Part shown: piece by piece, positions 37,392-46,296 of the stretch
Position numbering within the stretch: the stretch's first letter is position 1
How the letters are laid out: every line of letters starts with the position of its first letter
Assembly (NCBI GenBank): GCA_963784995.1
Contig: CAWATZ010000006.1
Span: 744,001-808,000 of the forward strand
DNA: 64,000 nt
DNA from: CAWATZ01 sp963784995
Lineage (GTDB): Bacteria; Planctomycetota; Planctomycetia; Gemmatales; Gemmataceae
Direction of reading: 5' to 3'
The notes under the pieces: generated by a model
Database searches by the model: none
Told to the model about the DNA's origin: nothing
The model's input: the letters and a program-made list of their open reading frames with translations, nothing else
Position numbers and translations under genes: made by a program

Positions 37392-39755
37392 ATGCACCGC
37401 TGCCGCCGACTGCTTTCGCTGGCCCTGCTGCTCTTTCCCCTGCTGACTGCACTGGTCCTGGCCCAGCCCGCGATTTCTCCGGCGAAACCCTACGAGGAAG
37501 CCGCCATCGCGCTGGAGAAGATGATTCTCCACGAGGTGGAAGCCAAGCAATTGCCGGCCGTGTCGATCGCCCTGGTGGACGATCAGAAGGTGGTCTGGGC
37601 GAAGGGCTTCGGCTTCGCCGATCCCGTGGCGAAGACGCCGGCCACCGCCGAGACGGTCTACCGCGTCGGCAGCGTCTCGAAGCTGTTCACCGACATTGCC
37701 CTCATGCAGCTGGTCGAGAAGGGCAAGCTCGACCTGGACGCTCCAATCACCCGGTATCTGCCCGACTTCAAGCCGGGAAACACCTTCGGCAAGGACATCA
37801 CCCTGCGGCAGCTGATGTCCCACCGCGCCGGCCTGGTGCGGGAGCCGCCGGCCGGCAATTACTTCGATCCGTCCGAGCCATCGCTGGCGAAGATGGTCGA
37901 GAGCCTCAACCGCACCGACCTGGTCCTCAAGCCCGAGGCGAAGATCAAGTACAGCAACGCCGGCGTCGCCGTGGCCGGCCGCGTGCTGGAGGTGACGCAA
38001 AAGACGCCGTTCGCCCGCTACCTGGACCGGAGCGTGCTGCAACCGCTGGACATGACCAGCAGCAGCTTCGAGCCGACGCCGGCCGTGACCGGCAAGCTGG
38101 CGAAAGCGACCATGTGGACCTACCACGGCCGGGAGTTCCCCGCGCCGACCTTCGAGCTGGGCATGGCCCCGGCCGGCTGCATGTACTCGACCGTCCTCGA
38201 CCTGGGCAAGTTCCTCAGCGTGCTGTTCGCCGGCGGCAAGGGACCGAAAGGCCAGCTGCTCAAGGCCGGAAACCCTCGAACAGATGTACAAGCCGCAGTA
38301 CGCCAAGCCCGAGGACAAGACCGGCTTCGGCATCGGCTTCCACGTTGAGCAGCTTCGAGGGACAGCGCCGCATCGGGCACGGCGGAGCGGTCTACGGTTT
38401 CGCCACGACACTGGCGGCCCTGCCCGAGGAGAAGCTGGGCGTGGTCGTGATCGCGTCCCGCGATTGCTGCAATGCCGTCACCGACCACGTCGCCGACGAG
38501 GCCCTCCGGCTGATGCGTGCGGTCAAGCACGGCAAACCGCTGCCGAAGATCAGCGCGAGCAAGCCGCTGCCGGCCGATCTTGTCCAGGCCATGGCCGGCC
38601 GCTACAAGGCCGGCGAGCGAACGCTGGACCTGATCGACAAGGAGAATCGGCTGTTCGCTTTGCCGGGCCGGGGCGGGATGCTGGTCGAGCTGCGCGGCAC
38701 CGACTCCGGACTGATCGTCGATGACCGCCTGAGTCACGGCACGCTGCTCACGGACGTCGTCCGCGGCGAATCGTTCAAGATCGGCGATAGGCACTACAAG
38801 CGGGTTCCGACGCCGAAGCCTGAACCGGCTCCGGAGAAGTGGGCCGGGCTGATCGGCGAATACGGCTGGGACCACAACACCCTGTTCATCCTGGAGAAGG
38901 ACGGCAAGCTCTGCGCCCTGATCGAGTGGTTCTTCCTCTATCCGTTGACGGAAGAGTCGGCCAACGTCTTCCAGTTCCCCGACTTCGGGCTCTACCACGA
39001 CGAGAAGCTGATCTTCACCCGCGACAAGACGGGGCGGGCCACGCAGGTCGAGGCGGCCCGGGTGGTCTTCGTGCGCCGCAAGGTGGACGGCGAGAACGGC
39101 GAAACCTTCCGGATCAAGCCGGAACGTCCGGTCGAGGAGCTGCGCAAGCGGGCCCAGGACGCGAAGCCGCCCTGGGAGAAGGGCGAGTTCCGCAAGGCCG
39201 ACCTGGTGGACCTGACCCGCCTCGATCCGATCTATCAAACTCGACATCCGCTATGCGACCACGAATAATTTCCTGAGCACGCCCTTTTACCGCTCCGCCA
39301 AGGCGTTCATGCAGCGTCCCGCCGCCGAGGCGCTGGTGCGGGTCCACAAGAAGCTGGCCGAGCAGGGTTACGGTTTGCTGGTCTATGACGCCTATCGGCC
39401 CTGGGCGGTGACGAAGATGTTCTGGGACGCGACGCCGGAGAAGTGGCACCATTTCGTGGCCGACCCGTCGAAGGGCTCCCGTCACAACCGCGGCTGCGCG
39501 GTGGACCTGACGCTTTACGACCGCAAGACCGGCAAGCCGGTCGAGATGGTCAGCGGCTATGACGAATTTTCGGACCGGGCCTATCCGGGCTACCTGGGCG
39601 GGACGTCGCTGCAGCGCTGGCACCGCGACCTGCTGCGGCATGCCATGGCTGCGGAGGGCTTCAGCGTTTACGAGGCCGAGTGGTGGCATTTCGACTGCAA
39701 GGACTGGCGGCAATATCCGATCCTGAACGTGACGTTCGAGGGACTGGGGAAATGA
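37392..39755 (+). CDS. Serine beta-lactamase/PBP fused to VanX-type D-Ala-D-Ala dipeptidase, three frameshifts
   Basis: About 786 residues after correction. A signal peptide (LLSLALLLFPLLTALVLAQP) leads to a class C-like serine hydrolase: active site GSVSKLFT (SxxK), YSNAG (YxN) and GHGG. A linker of about 350 residues follows (KWAGLIGEYGWDHNTLFILE). The C-terminus is a M15D zinc dipeptidase: VYDAYRPWAV, SRHNRGCAVDLTL (SxHxxGxAxD) and EAEWWHFD. The active-site residues are all present. Extra bases near 38276, 38345 and 39238 break the frame. The two activities, penicillin-binding hydrolase and D-Ala-D-Ala cleavage, would both act on cell-wall peptides in the periplasm. Confidence 0.82.
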
Positions 39756-39756
39756 C

Positions 39757-40335
39757 ATGGACGAGAAACTGCGGCTGCTGCTCTGGATCGTCGGAGGCGG
39801 CGGCTTTTTCGGACTTCTGGGAGCCGGCTTTGGCGGCCTGACCGGCGCCGTTCACTGGCAGCAAGGCCGGGCCTCGGGCACGTCCCTGGCCCTGCACCTG
39901 GTCCGGACCCTGCTTGGCCCGGATGAGGATGATCCGTCCACGTTCCGCAGGGCCCTGGTCGGAGCGATCGACGGCTTCCTGTTCCTGTTCGTCTTCGGAC
40001 TGATCCTCGGAGCGCTGGGGGCCCGGGCCGGCATGTCGCTTCAGATGGCGGGGGGGGTGATGCTGGCGGCGTTGCTGCTGGTCGGCGGGGCGTTGTTCTT
40101 CGGCGGGCTGGCCTTTGCCTGGTCCCGATCGGGCACGCCGGGCATCGCGAGCATGTTCGGCGGGGCCACGGCCGGCGGCGTGGTCGGCTACTACCTGGCC
40201 ACGGCCACGGGACTGCTCGTAGGTGTGCTGGGGGGAGCAACGCTGGGCACGCTCGGCACCCTGGCCGGCCAGCACGTGCTGAGAAAAGACAGGCCCGACC
40301 CCGAGGATACGTGGAGGAACACGGATGATGACTGA
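39757..40335 (+). CDS. Small membrane protein, unrecognised
   Basis: 192 residues with about five glycine-rich membrane helices (LLWIVGGGGFFGLLGAGFGG, FLFLFVFGLILGALGAR, GVMLAALLLVGGALFFGGLA, GLLVGVLGGATLGTLGTLAG) and a hydrophilic loop with acidic residues (GPDEDDPSTFRRAL). The tail ends in an acidic TWRNTDDD. I do not recognise the family. It starts one base after the VanX stop and overlaps the receiver-like gene by 11 bases, so the three form an operon. Confidence 0.7.
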   Translation: MDEKLRLLLWIVGGGGFFGLLGAGFGGLTGAVHWQQGRASGTSLALHLVRTLLGPDEDDPSTFRRALVGAIDGFLFLFVFGLILGALGARAGMSLQMAGGVMLAALLLVGGALFFGGLAFAWSRSGTPGIASMFGGATAGGVVGYYLATATGLLVGVLGGATLGTLGTLAGQHVLRKDRPDPEDTWRNTDDD

Positions 40336-40720
40336 ACCCGCCGCGGCGCTGGGCTTGCTGCTCTCCGACGATCTGATCTTCACCAGCCGGGTGACGGGGA
40401 CGGCACGCGACCTGGGCCTGCTGGTCAAGCCGGCTCGCTCCGCCGAGGGGATCGTGGCGCTGGCCCGGCAGCAGTTGCCGCACTGTGTGATCGTGGACCT
40501 GGCCAATCCCGGCTTGGTGCTGCCCGAGCTGCTGCTCCGTCTGGCCGAGGTCTGCCAGCCGATGCCGCGAGTGGTCGCTTACGGCTCGCACGTGGACACG
40601 GCCACGCTTCGAGTGGCGCGGGAGGCCGGCTGCGATCCGGTCTGGCCGCGCAGCAAGTTCGTCGAGGACCTCCAGGCCGCGCTGCCGGGGTGGTTCCAGC
40701 CGCCTACCCCATCACCATGA
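40325..40720 (+). CDS. Response-regulator receiver-like protein
   Basis: 131 residues. GLLLSDDLIFTSRVTGTARD gives the first strand with its acidic pair; ALARQQLPHCVIVDLANPG carries the phosphoacceptor-position Asp; RVVAYGSHVDTATLRVAREA occupies the switch strand and helix 4. The conserved Lys of the fifth strand is missing (WPRSKFVEDLQAALPG has Ser-Lys shifted). It is a stand-alone CheY-like fold, possibly not phosphorylated. Its stop overlaps the tail of the converging oxidoreductase gene by 17 bases. Confidence 0.7.
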   Translation: MMTEPAAALGLLLSDDLIFTSRVTGTARDLGLLVKPARSAEGIVALARQQLPHCVIVDLANPGLVLPELLLRLAEVCQPMPRVVAYGSHVDTATLRVAREAGCDPVWPRSKFVEDLQAALPGWFQPPTPSP

Positions 40721-41823
40721 TCGGCTGATACGGCAGCGCATTGCTTCCCGACTTGAGCTGCGGACGCGGCTCCGGCTGCGCGAACCCATTCAAATCGACG
40801 GTCCTCACCCGGAACTCATACGCCCCGGGTGCCAGTCCCTTGAGCGTCACGCTCCAGGGAACGATGCTGAAGCGCAGCGGCCAGTCCTTGGGCTTGCCCG
40901 TGAGCGGATTGAAGCCCCAGATTTCGCCCGGCTTTACTCCTTCAGGCAGCCAGACACTCCAGTCCTCGGGAGGCGGAGCGATCGCACACGGCAGCCAGCG
41001 CGGTCTGCCAGGCCGGATCGTCCTCGGCCAGCTTGCCGTGGTTGCCTGCGTCCGGGCGAATCCAGTACTCGATCCGCTTCAGCCCCGACCAGCCGACCAG
41101 GGCCGTGCCGCGCAGGACAATGTCGGCACCGGCCTTGAACACGTGGGGATTGTCGTCCAGGTACGCGGCCGTCTTCTGCGGAGCGTCCGGATCGTTGCCG
41201 GCCTCGGCGTAGGTGTCGTTGGCCTTGTAGTCCCAGGTCAGGGTGATGCGCTGCAGCCACTTGACCGACTTGTGGCCGTAGGTCCACGGCGCCACCAGGC
41301 GAACCGGTCCGCCGCGGCGCAGCGACAGCGGTTTGCCGTTGAGCCGGAACGCGACAAAGACGCCCAGGTCCCACGGCGGCGCTTCCATCACCTGGCTGTA
41401 ACTCAGCGACCCCCGGAACATCTGCTTGGGATCGTTGTTGTGGAAGCCGTGGTAGTAGATGCGGCGGACCTTGTTGATCTTGCCGGCCAGGCCAATCACG
41501 TCCCGGAGCGGCACTCCCTCCCACAAACCCTGCCCCAGCGGCTGGGGGATGTTCAGGCACTGCATCGCCTTGAGGAACTTGACCCCACGCTTGCGGGCCA
41601 GCCCCTCCAGAGTGGCCAGGTCGATGGCGGTGCCGTCCTCCAGGCGGCGCGGTTTCGCCACCTCGCTGGAGCCGTCGCTGACGATCTCCAGCCGCCAGGA
41701 TTCCGGCGTCAGCCGGGCCTTGACCAGGGCTTCTCCCTGGAGCGAGAACGGCTTCGGATTGCCGCGGCTGACGTCGCGGAACGCTTCGGATTCGGTCAGG
41801 AACTTGCGCGGTTCGGCTGGCAT
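40704..41823 (-). CDS. Sulfite-oxidase-like molybdopterin enzyme, one frameshift
   Basis: About 373 residues. WDLGVFVAFRLNGKPLSLRR, GGPVRLVAPWTYGHKSVKWL and TLTWDYKANDTYAEAG match the Mo-pterin (Oxidored_molyb) domain, with LNGKPL...GPVRL...GxKSVKWL typical of sulfite oxidase relatives. A usual cofactor Cys is not obvious at the expected place (AMQCLNIPQPLGQGLWEGVP holds one Cys that could serve). The dimerisation-like tail continues after an extra base near 40985: AIAPPPEDWSVWLPEGVKPG to MVMG at 40704. There is no signal peptide, so it may be cytoplasmic. Confidence 0.75.
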
Positions 41824-41942
41824 CTGGCATTCCCCCCCAGGTATTCCCTTTTGCGGCCTGTTCTTTCAGAGTAGAATGAGAGCCGCCGCGATTCCAGAGA
41901 AATCCGGCAAAGCCCGGTTACGACAGGGTACAACAACGGATT

Positions 41943-42080
41943 GGAGCAACGACCCCTGCCGGCTTGCCCGGCAGGTGAAGGAGGTCAGCGGCTAGAAACG
42001 ATGACAAAAAGCGTTCTTCTTCCCCTTCTAGCCGCTGACCTCCTTCACCTGCCGGGCAAGCCGGCAGGGGTCGTTGCTCC
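41943..42080. repeat. Perfect palindrome with 55-bp arms
   Basis: GGAGCAACGACCCCTGCCGG... (41943-41997) and its exact complement at 42026-42080, with 28 bases between. Both ends contain nested GCCGGCTTGCCCGGC. It lies between divergent genes and ends 6-21 bases before the aminotransferase start, so any cruciform would affect that start region. Confidence 0.92.
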
Positions 42081-42101
42081 CACCTGATGCTGGAGCGACC
42101 G

Positions 42102-43414
42102 ATGACCCCACTCGACTCTCCCCGCCGCAATCTGCTGCTCCCCTGGGCGGTCCAGGAACGCGAAGATCCCGTCCTGGAATTCGACCGTGCCGAGGGCGTC
42201 TACTTCTACGATCGGCAAGGCCGCCGTTATCTCGATTTCCTGGCCCAGCTGTTTCACTGCAACCTGGGCCACGGCAATCGCCGGGTGATCGAGGCGATCC
42301 AGCGTCAGGCGGAGAAGACGTGCTGTGTCTCGCCGCAGCTGGTGACGGAGGAGCGTGTCGCCCTGTCGCGGGCCCTGGCCCAGCGGCGCCGGGCGACCTG
42401 AACCGCTGTTTCTTCGTCAACAGCGGCAGCGAGGCCGACGATCAGGCGTTCATCCTGGCCCGGCTGCTGACCGGCAGGCCCAAGATCTTCGCCAAGTACC
42501 GCAGTTACCACGGCACCACCTACCTGGGCCTGGGCACTGGCGGCGACCCGCGCCGCTCGGCCATCGAGCCCGGCCCTCCCGGCTCCGTACGCTTCTTCGA
42601 CCCGTACTGCTATCGCTGTGACTTCGGCAAGACGTTCCCCTCCTGCCAGATCCATTGCCTCTCCGCGCTGGAACGGCAGGTCCAGCTGGAGAACCCAGCG
42701 ACGGTGGCGGCCATCGTGGTCGAGCCGGTCACCGGAGCGGCGGGCGGCTTTCCCTTACCGCCCGGTTACCTGACGGGTCTGCGGCAACTGTGCGATCGCT
42801 ACGGCATCCTGCTGATCGCCGACGAGGTCATCACCGGCTTTGGCCGGACGGGGGCCTGGTTCGGCGTCAATCACGAGGGCGTCACGCCTGACATGATGGT
42901 ACTGGCCAAGGGGCTGACCTCCGGCTACGTGCCGATGGGAGCGGTGATCCTGCGCGAGCCGCTGGCCCAGGTCTTTGACAAGAAGATGCTGCCGCTGGGC
43001 AGCACGTACGCGGGGCATCCGCTGGCCACGGCCGCCGCCCAGGCCTGTCTGGAGGAGTATGAGGAGCGCGGCCTGATCCCCCATGCGGAGCGGATGGGCC
43101 AGCTGCTGTTCGAGAAGCTGCGCGGCCTGGCCTGGCGGCATCCCCGCGTCGGCGACGTTCGCGGTAAGGGCTTGCTGGCCTGCATCGAGCTGGTCACCGA
43201 TCAGCAGACGCACCATCCGCTGGTGGCGCCGAACGTCGATTCACCGCTGCCGCTGCAGATTCGCCGGCGGGCCTGGAGCGAGGGGATTCACCTGCTGGCC
43301 CGTGGCAGCCTGATCCTACTGTCGCCGCCGCTGATCGTGCAGCCCGAACACGTCGAGGAGGCGGTCGCCAAGATTGACCGCGTTCTGGAATGGGTGGACG
43401 CGGTGCAACTGTAG
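42102..43414 (+). CDS. Class III PLP-dependent aminotransferase, one frameshift
   Basis: About 437 residues. GGAGCG precedes ATG 42102; an ATG at 42087 is possible but lacks a ribosome site. Fold-type I motifs are visible: VNSGSEADDQAF (phosphate loop), AAIVVEPVTGAAGGFPLPPG, LLIADEVITGFGRTGAWFG (PLP ring Asp), and DMMVLAKGLTSGYVPMGAVI (Schiff-base Lys). STYAGHPLATAAAQA closes the active site. A missing base near 42380 shifts the frame between RALAQ and APGDLNRCFF. Members transfer amino groups between omega-amino compounds and keto acids. The substrate is not indicated by neighbours. Confidence 0.88.
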
Positions 43415-43416
43415 GG

Positions 43417-44391
43417 TCACGCCGGCAGCCACAGCAGCGAGCGGATCTCGCCGAAGATACGCGGCAACTTGTCCCAGTTGCCGCCGCCATCGGTGGAGCG
43501 GAAGACCTCGCCGCTGACGCTGTAAGCCAGGATCAGCTTCGGCTCTGCGGGGTGGACGGCGAAGCCCCAGATGGTGCTGTTCGGCACACAGGGAAGCGGG
43601 GCTCGCACCCAGGACCGGCCCGCATCGGTGGAGCGGTACAGGGCCCCGACCTGCCCGGGCGGCCCATCGCCATTGCCCAGGAAGAGCACGCCGGGATCGT
43701 CCACCATCTGAGCCAGGCCGCGACAGTAGGACCAATCAAACAGCCCCTGCACCTCCTGGGGCTGCCAGGTCTGGCCTTCATCCGTGCTGACGTTCAGGTC
43801 GTTGTTGGTCGTGGCCAGGATGCGGCGTCCCCCGGAGCCGGGAACGATGGCCAGCCCGTGGATGTCCTGCGAGGACAGCCCCCGGTGCAGCCGGGACCAG
43901 GCTTCGCCGCCGTCGGTCGAGCGCTGCACCGCGTCAATCTCGACGCCGGCCCACAGCCCGTTCCGGTCGTCCGGGTCGGACAGGATGGTCGTCACGCGGT
44001 TGTAAATGATGTTGTTGCAATGCTGGGCGATGGTCGCGCCCAGCTGGGTCCAGGTCCGCCCGGCGTCGGTGGAGCGAAACAGGTGGGCCGGCCGCGTGCC
44101 GGCGTACAGCGTTTCCGGGTCGTGTGGACTGACCAGCAGCGACCAGGTGATGAGCTGGTTCATCGGCGATTCGAGGCGGACCCAGCTGTCGCCGCGGTCG
44201 TCGCTGCGGTAGACGCCCTCGCTGGTCCCGGCATAGACCACGCGGGAATTGCCGGCATGGGTCGCCAGGGCCCGGACGTCGCATTCGACGAACATCCCCT
44301 GGCTGCAGCGGGCAAAGGTCTTGCCGCCGTCGTCGGAGCAGAACACCCCTTCGCCCACGGTGCCCACGAAGATCCGATAATCGCTTGCCAT
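43417..44391 (-). CDS. Asp-box (BNR) beta-propeller protein
   Basis: 324 residues from ATG 44391. Repeated Asp-boxes of type SxDxGxxW occur: SDDGGKTF, SDDRGDSW, STDAGRTW, STDGGEAW, STDEGQTW, STDAGRSW, STDGGGNW. Seven of them fit one propeller of the VPS10/sialidase group. No sialidase catalytic residues (Arg triad) are evident, so it is a binding or structural propeller. No signal peptide is visible. It is transcribed away from the tmRNA gene and is single. Intact frame. Confidence 0.85.
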   Translation of the reverse strand: MASDYRIFVGTVGEGVFCSDDGGKTFARCSQGMFVECDVRALATHAGNSRVVYAGTSEGVYRSDDRGDSWVRLESPMNQLITWSLLVSPHDPETLYAGTRPAHLFRSTDAGRTWTQLGATIAQHCNNIIYNRVTTILSDPDDRNGLWAGVEIDAVQRSTDGGEAWSRLHRGLSSQDIHGLAIVPGSGGRRILATTNNDLNVSTDEGQTWQPQEVQGLFDWSYCRGLAQMVDDPGVLFLGNGDGPPGQVGALYRSTDAGRSWVRAPLPCVPNSTIWGFAVHPAEPKLILAYSVSGEVFRSTDGGGNWDKLPRIFGEIRSLLWLPA

Positions 44392-44564
44392 GATGTTGCT
44401 CGCTTGCAAAGGAATGTCGGCTGGCCCCGCATCAGCGCTGCGGTGCTGTCTTCGATTCTACCAACCTGGGCCTTTCTGCGACCACCCTACCGGCCAGGAC
44501 GTGCGTTGAAGAGCAAGGGTTGCATGGATTGCGTTGCGCCGCGACACACACACGATTTTGGCAG

Positions 44565-44647
44565 GCCGAGCCGCGCACGCAGCGCAGCGGAGTAAGCGGT
44601 TGTGCGGCACAACCGCTTACTCCGCTGCGCTGCGTGCGCGGCTCGGC
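44565..44647. repeat. Perfect 83-bp palindrome
   Basis: 41-bp arms (44565-44605, 44607-44647) with a one-base centre, containing GCGCAGCGGAGTAAGCGG. It is practically a pure cruciform, located upstream of the ssrA promoter. Confidence 0.95.
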
Positions 44648-44725
44648 AACAGCGACCCGGCTCCTCCACAAGCGAGAGGGCATCCGGAATCCGAACCTGG
44701 CCTGTCCCTATCCGCCCCGGGAGCG

Positions 44726-44731
44726 TATAAT
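44726..44731 (+). promoter_or_regulatory. -10 box of ssrA
   Basis: A perfect TATAAT 28 bases before the mature tmRNA 5' end. The -35 region (about 44703-44708) matches TTGACA poorly. The extra distance is consistent with a 5' leader removed by RNase P. Confidence 0.6.
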
Positions 44732-44759
44732 ATCCGTGTAAGGCTGACAGCCTCTACTC

Positions 44760-45164
44760 GGGGGCGATCTGGTTTCGACCGGGTAATCGGAGGCGTCAGC
44801 GGCGTGTCGTGGTTGGTCGGCTGGCCACGTATAAAAGCCGTCCACACTAATAACTGCTGAACCGCAGTTCTCCATGGCGGCCTAATAAAGGCTGCCCCGT
44901 GTCCGGGAGCTTCGCCTGAGAGGTCTCGGCTCGGACGCTAAATCGGGCTCGCTCCTGTCTGAACGGGCAACCGTGCCACCGGCGGCGACAGGAGCTAAAC
45001 CTCACAGCTGGTTAGCCCCCGGAAGGCCTTGCCTGCCGGGACGACCTGGGGCGAACGGGCACGGCAGGACCGCAAGGTCCTGGCCGTGCAGCATCGACAG
45101 GCTACACACGTAGAAGCTGCCGCCAAAGTGCTTCGGGACCGGGGTTCAATTCCCCGCGCCTCCA
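44760..45164 (+). ncRNA. ssrA: tmRNA
   Basis: The 5' end GGGGGCG (44760-44766) pairs with CGCCTCC (45157-45163) as acceptor stem, with one G-U pair; A45164 is the discriminator and CCA is not encoded. The D-like region GATCTGGTTTCGACCGGG and the T-arm CGGGGTTCAATTCCCCG are clear. The resume codon GCT is at 44856-44858. The tag reads AEPQFSMAA, then TAA TAA (44883-44888). Tag and layout agree with Gemmata as I recall it (AEPQYSLAA). The molecule rescues stalled ribosomes and tags the nascent chain for proteolysis. The 3' end is followed by a terminator and seems to be an integration target. Confidence 0.95.
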
Positions 45165-45166
45165 GA

Positions 45167-45205
45167 AACCCCACTTGCGATTCGTCGCAAGTGGGGTTAT
45201 TTCTT
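45167..45205 (+). terminator. Rho-independent terminator after ssrA
   Basis: A perfect 14-bp stem AACCCCACTTGCGA, loop TTCG, complement, then ATTTCTT. The stem ends two bases after the tmRNA discriminator. Confidence 0.9.
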
Positions 45206-45387
45206 GGACTTGCGGAATTACCATTCCCTTTTCCATCCGCCGTTTTCCGTGTCTGTATCAGATTTGAATCAGCAGCCTCCCTTGGCCTCGCTTCCTGACC
45301 CAAGCCCGTGAGTGTCTTCATTCATTCGGGAGTCGGAGTTCGCTGCTCCGAGTTGTGCCTCTGGAGCGGCTGCAAACCGCCTGTTGT

Positions 45388-46110
45388 TCACGACTTCCCC
45401 AGCAGGAGATCAACCACCCAGCACCCACGCACGTGCTCGCCCGGTTGGCGCAGGTGATTCAGGATGTCGTCGCTGTCGCAGCCCGCTTCTTCAAGAGCAT
45501 CAGCCAGAATAGCAAGCCGAACCAGTTCAAGCGTCCCGGCAGGCTGGGTGCGGTTGTCGTAGGCGGCTTGAGCCAGAGAAAGCACCGTGGGAGTGAGCCA
45601 GGCTGGTTCAAGGGCGACAGGGCGGAAGGGGTTGCCAATACACTCTCGAAAGAGAGCGGTCATTTCTGCACGTGCTACTGAAAATCGTCTGCGTGCGGCT
45701 CGATCAGCTCGATTACTACGAAGATCACGGGGGATTGTACCAGCCGCAATGTGAGCGGCATACGTGGCAGCCTGTGCTGTGCGGCAAATCTTCTCCTTGG
45801 GAAAGTCGAACCATGAACCCATGCCGACAGCGTTTAGGACTGCATCACCACCTCCTTGGTTGTGACTCACGCTGGCAACGAACATGAAGACTGCGTCAAA
45901 CGCTACCCGTAAGTCTTCTTCAGGTGCCAGGCTATCCGCATGGAGTTCAGCCACTCCTACTGCATTCCGACAAGTTTCATTGAGACAATTCCATATTTGC
46001 CGACAACAACCCACAGCGAACAGCCGCATCTTGCGGTCGCTCACCTTCCCCCGCAAGAACTCCAGCATCTTCTCCGGTTCGCCACACGTCAGCCACTCTT
46101 GCTCCGTCAT
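45388..46110 (-). CDS. TIGR02996-type planctomycete protein
   Basis: 240 residues starting MTEQEWLTCGEPEKMLEFLR, GKVSDRKMRLFAVGCCRQIW. This opening, and the tail ILADALEEAGCDSDDILNHL with HVRGCWVVDLLLGKS, define a family that occurs in dozens of copies in Gemmata-like genomes. The region GNPFRPVALEPAWLTPTVLS is also conserved. No enzymatic motif is known; I associate it with the repeat-rich accessory gene pool of these bacteria. It is intact, lies inside the putative ssrA island, and a truncated relative lies at 47993. Confidence 0.85.
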   Translation of the reverse strand: MTEQEWLTCGEPEKMLEFLRGKVSDRKMRLFAVGCCRQIWNCLNETCRNAVGVAELHADSLAPEEDLRVAFDAVFMFVASVSHNQGGGDAVLNAVGMGSWFDFPKEKICRTAQAATYAAHIAAGTIPRDLRSNRADRAARRRFSVARAEMTALFRECIGNPFRPVALEPAWLTPTVLSLAQAAYDNRTQPAGTLELVRLAILADALEEAGCDSDDILNHLRQPGEHVRGCWVVDLLLGKS

Positions 46111-46296
46111 GCTTCTCCCCTCCTCCCGCTCCCCGAAGGCAGTCCCGCTCTCCCAGCGTCCAGCCTAATCGCCACCCACCCGTCTGTCCAGAAGGGCAGG
46201 CAGGGAGAGTGAAGCCTTCTCAGGTGCTCCGATCGGAACGTGCGTGAACCATCGGATTTCACCCTGCGACGGGTCCGTCTTGGCACCGCGTCGGTC

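Noticed and set aside
38276..39240. Programmed ribosomal frameshifting in the beta-lactamase/VanX gene
   Set aside because: No slippery heptamer or downstream pseudoknot pattern recurs at the shifts, and similar breaks occur in unrelated genes.
45029..45298. Protein gene overlapping the tmRNA 3' half
   Set aside because: Its bases are fully explained by tmRNA and its terminator.
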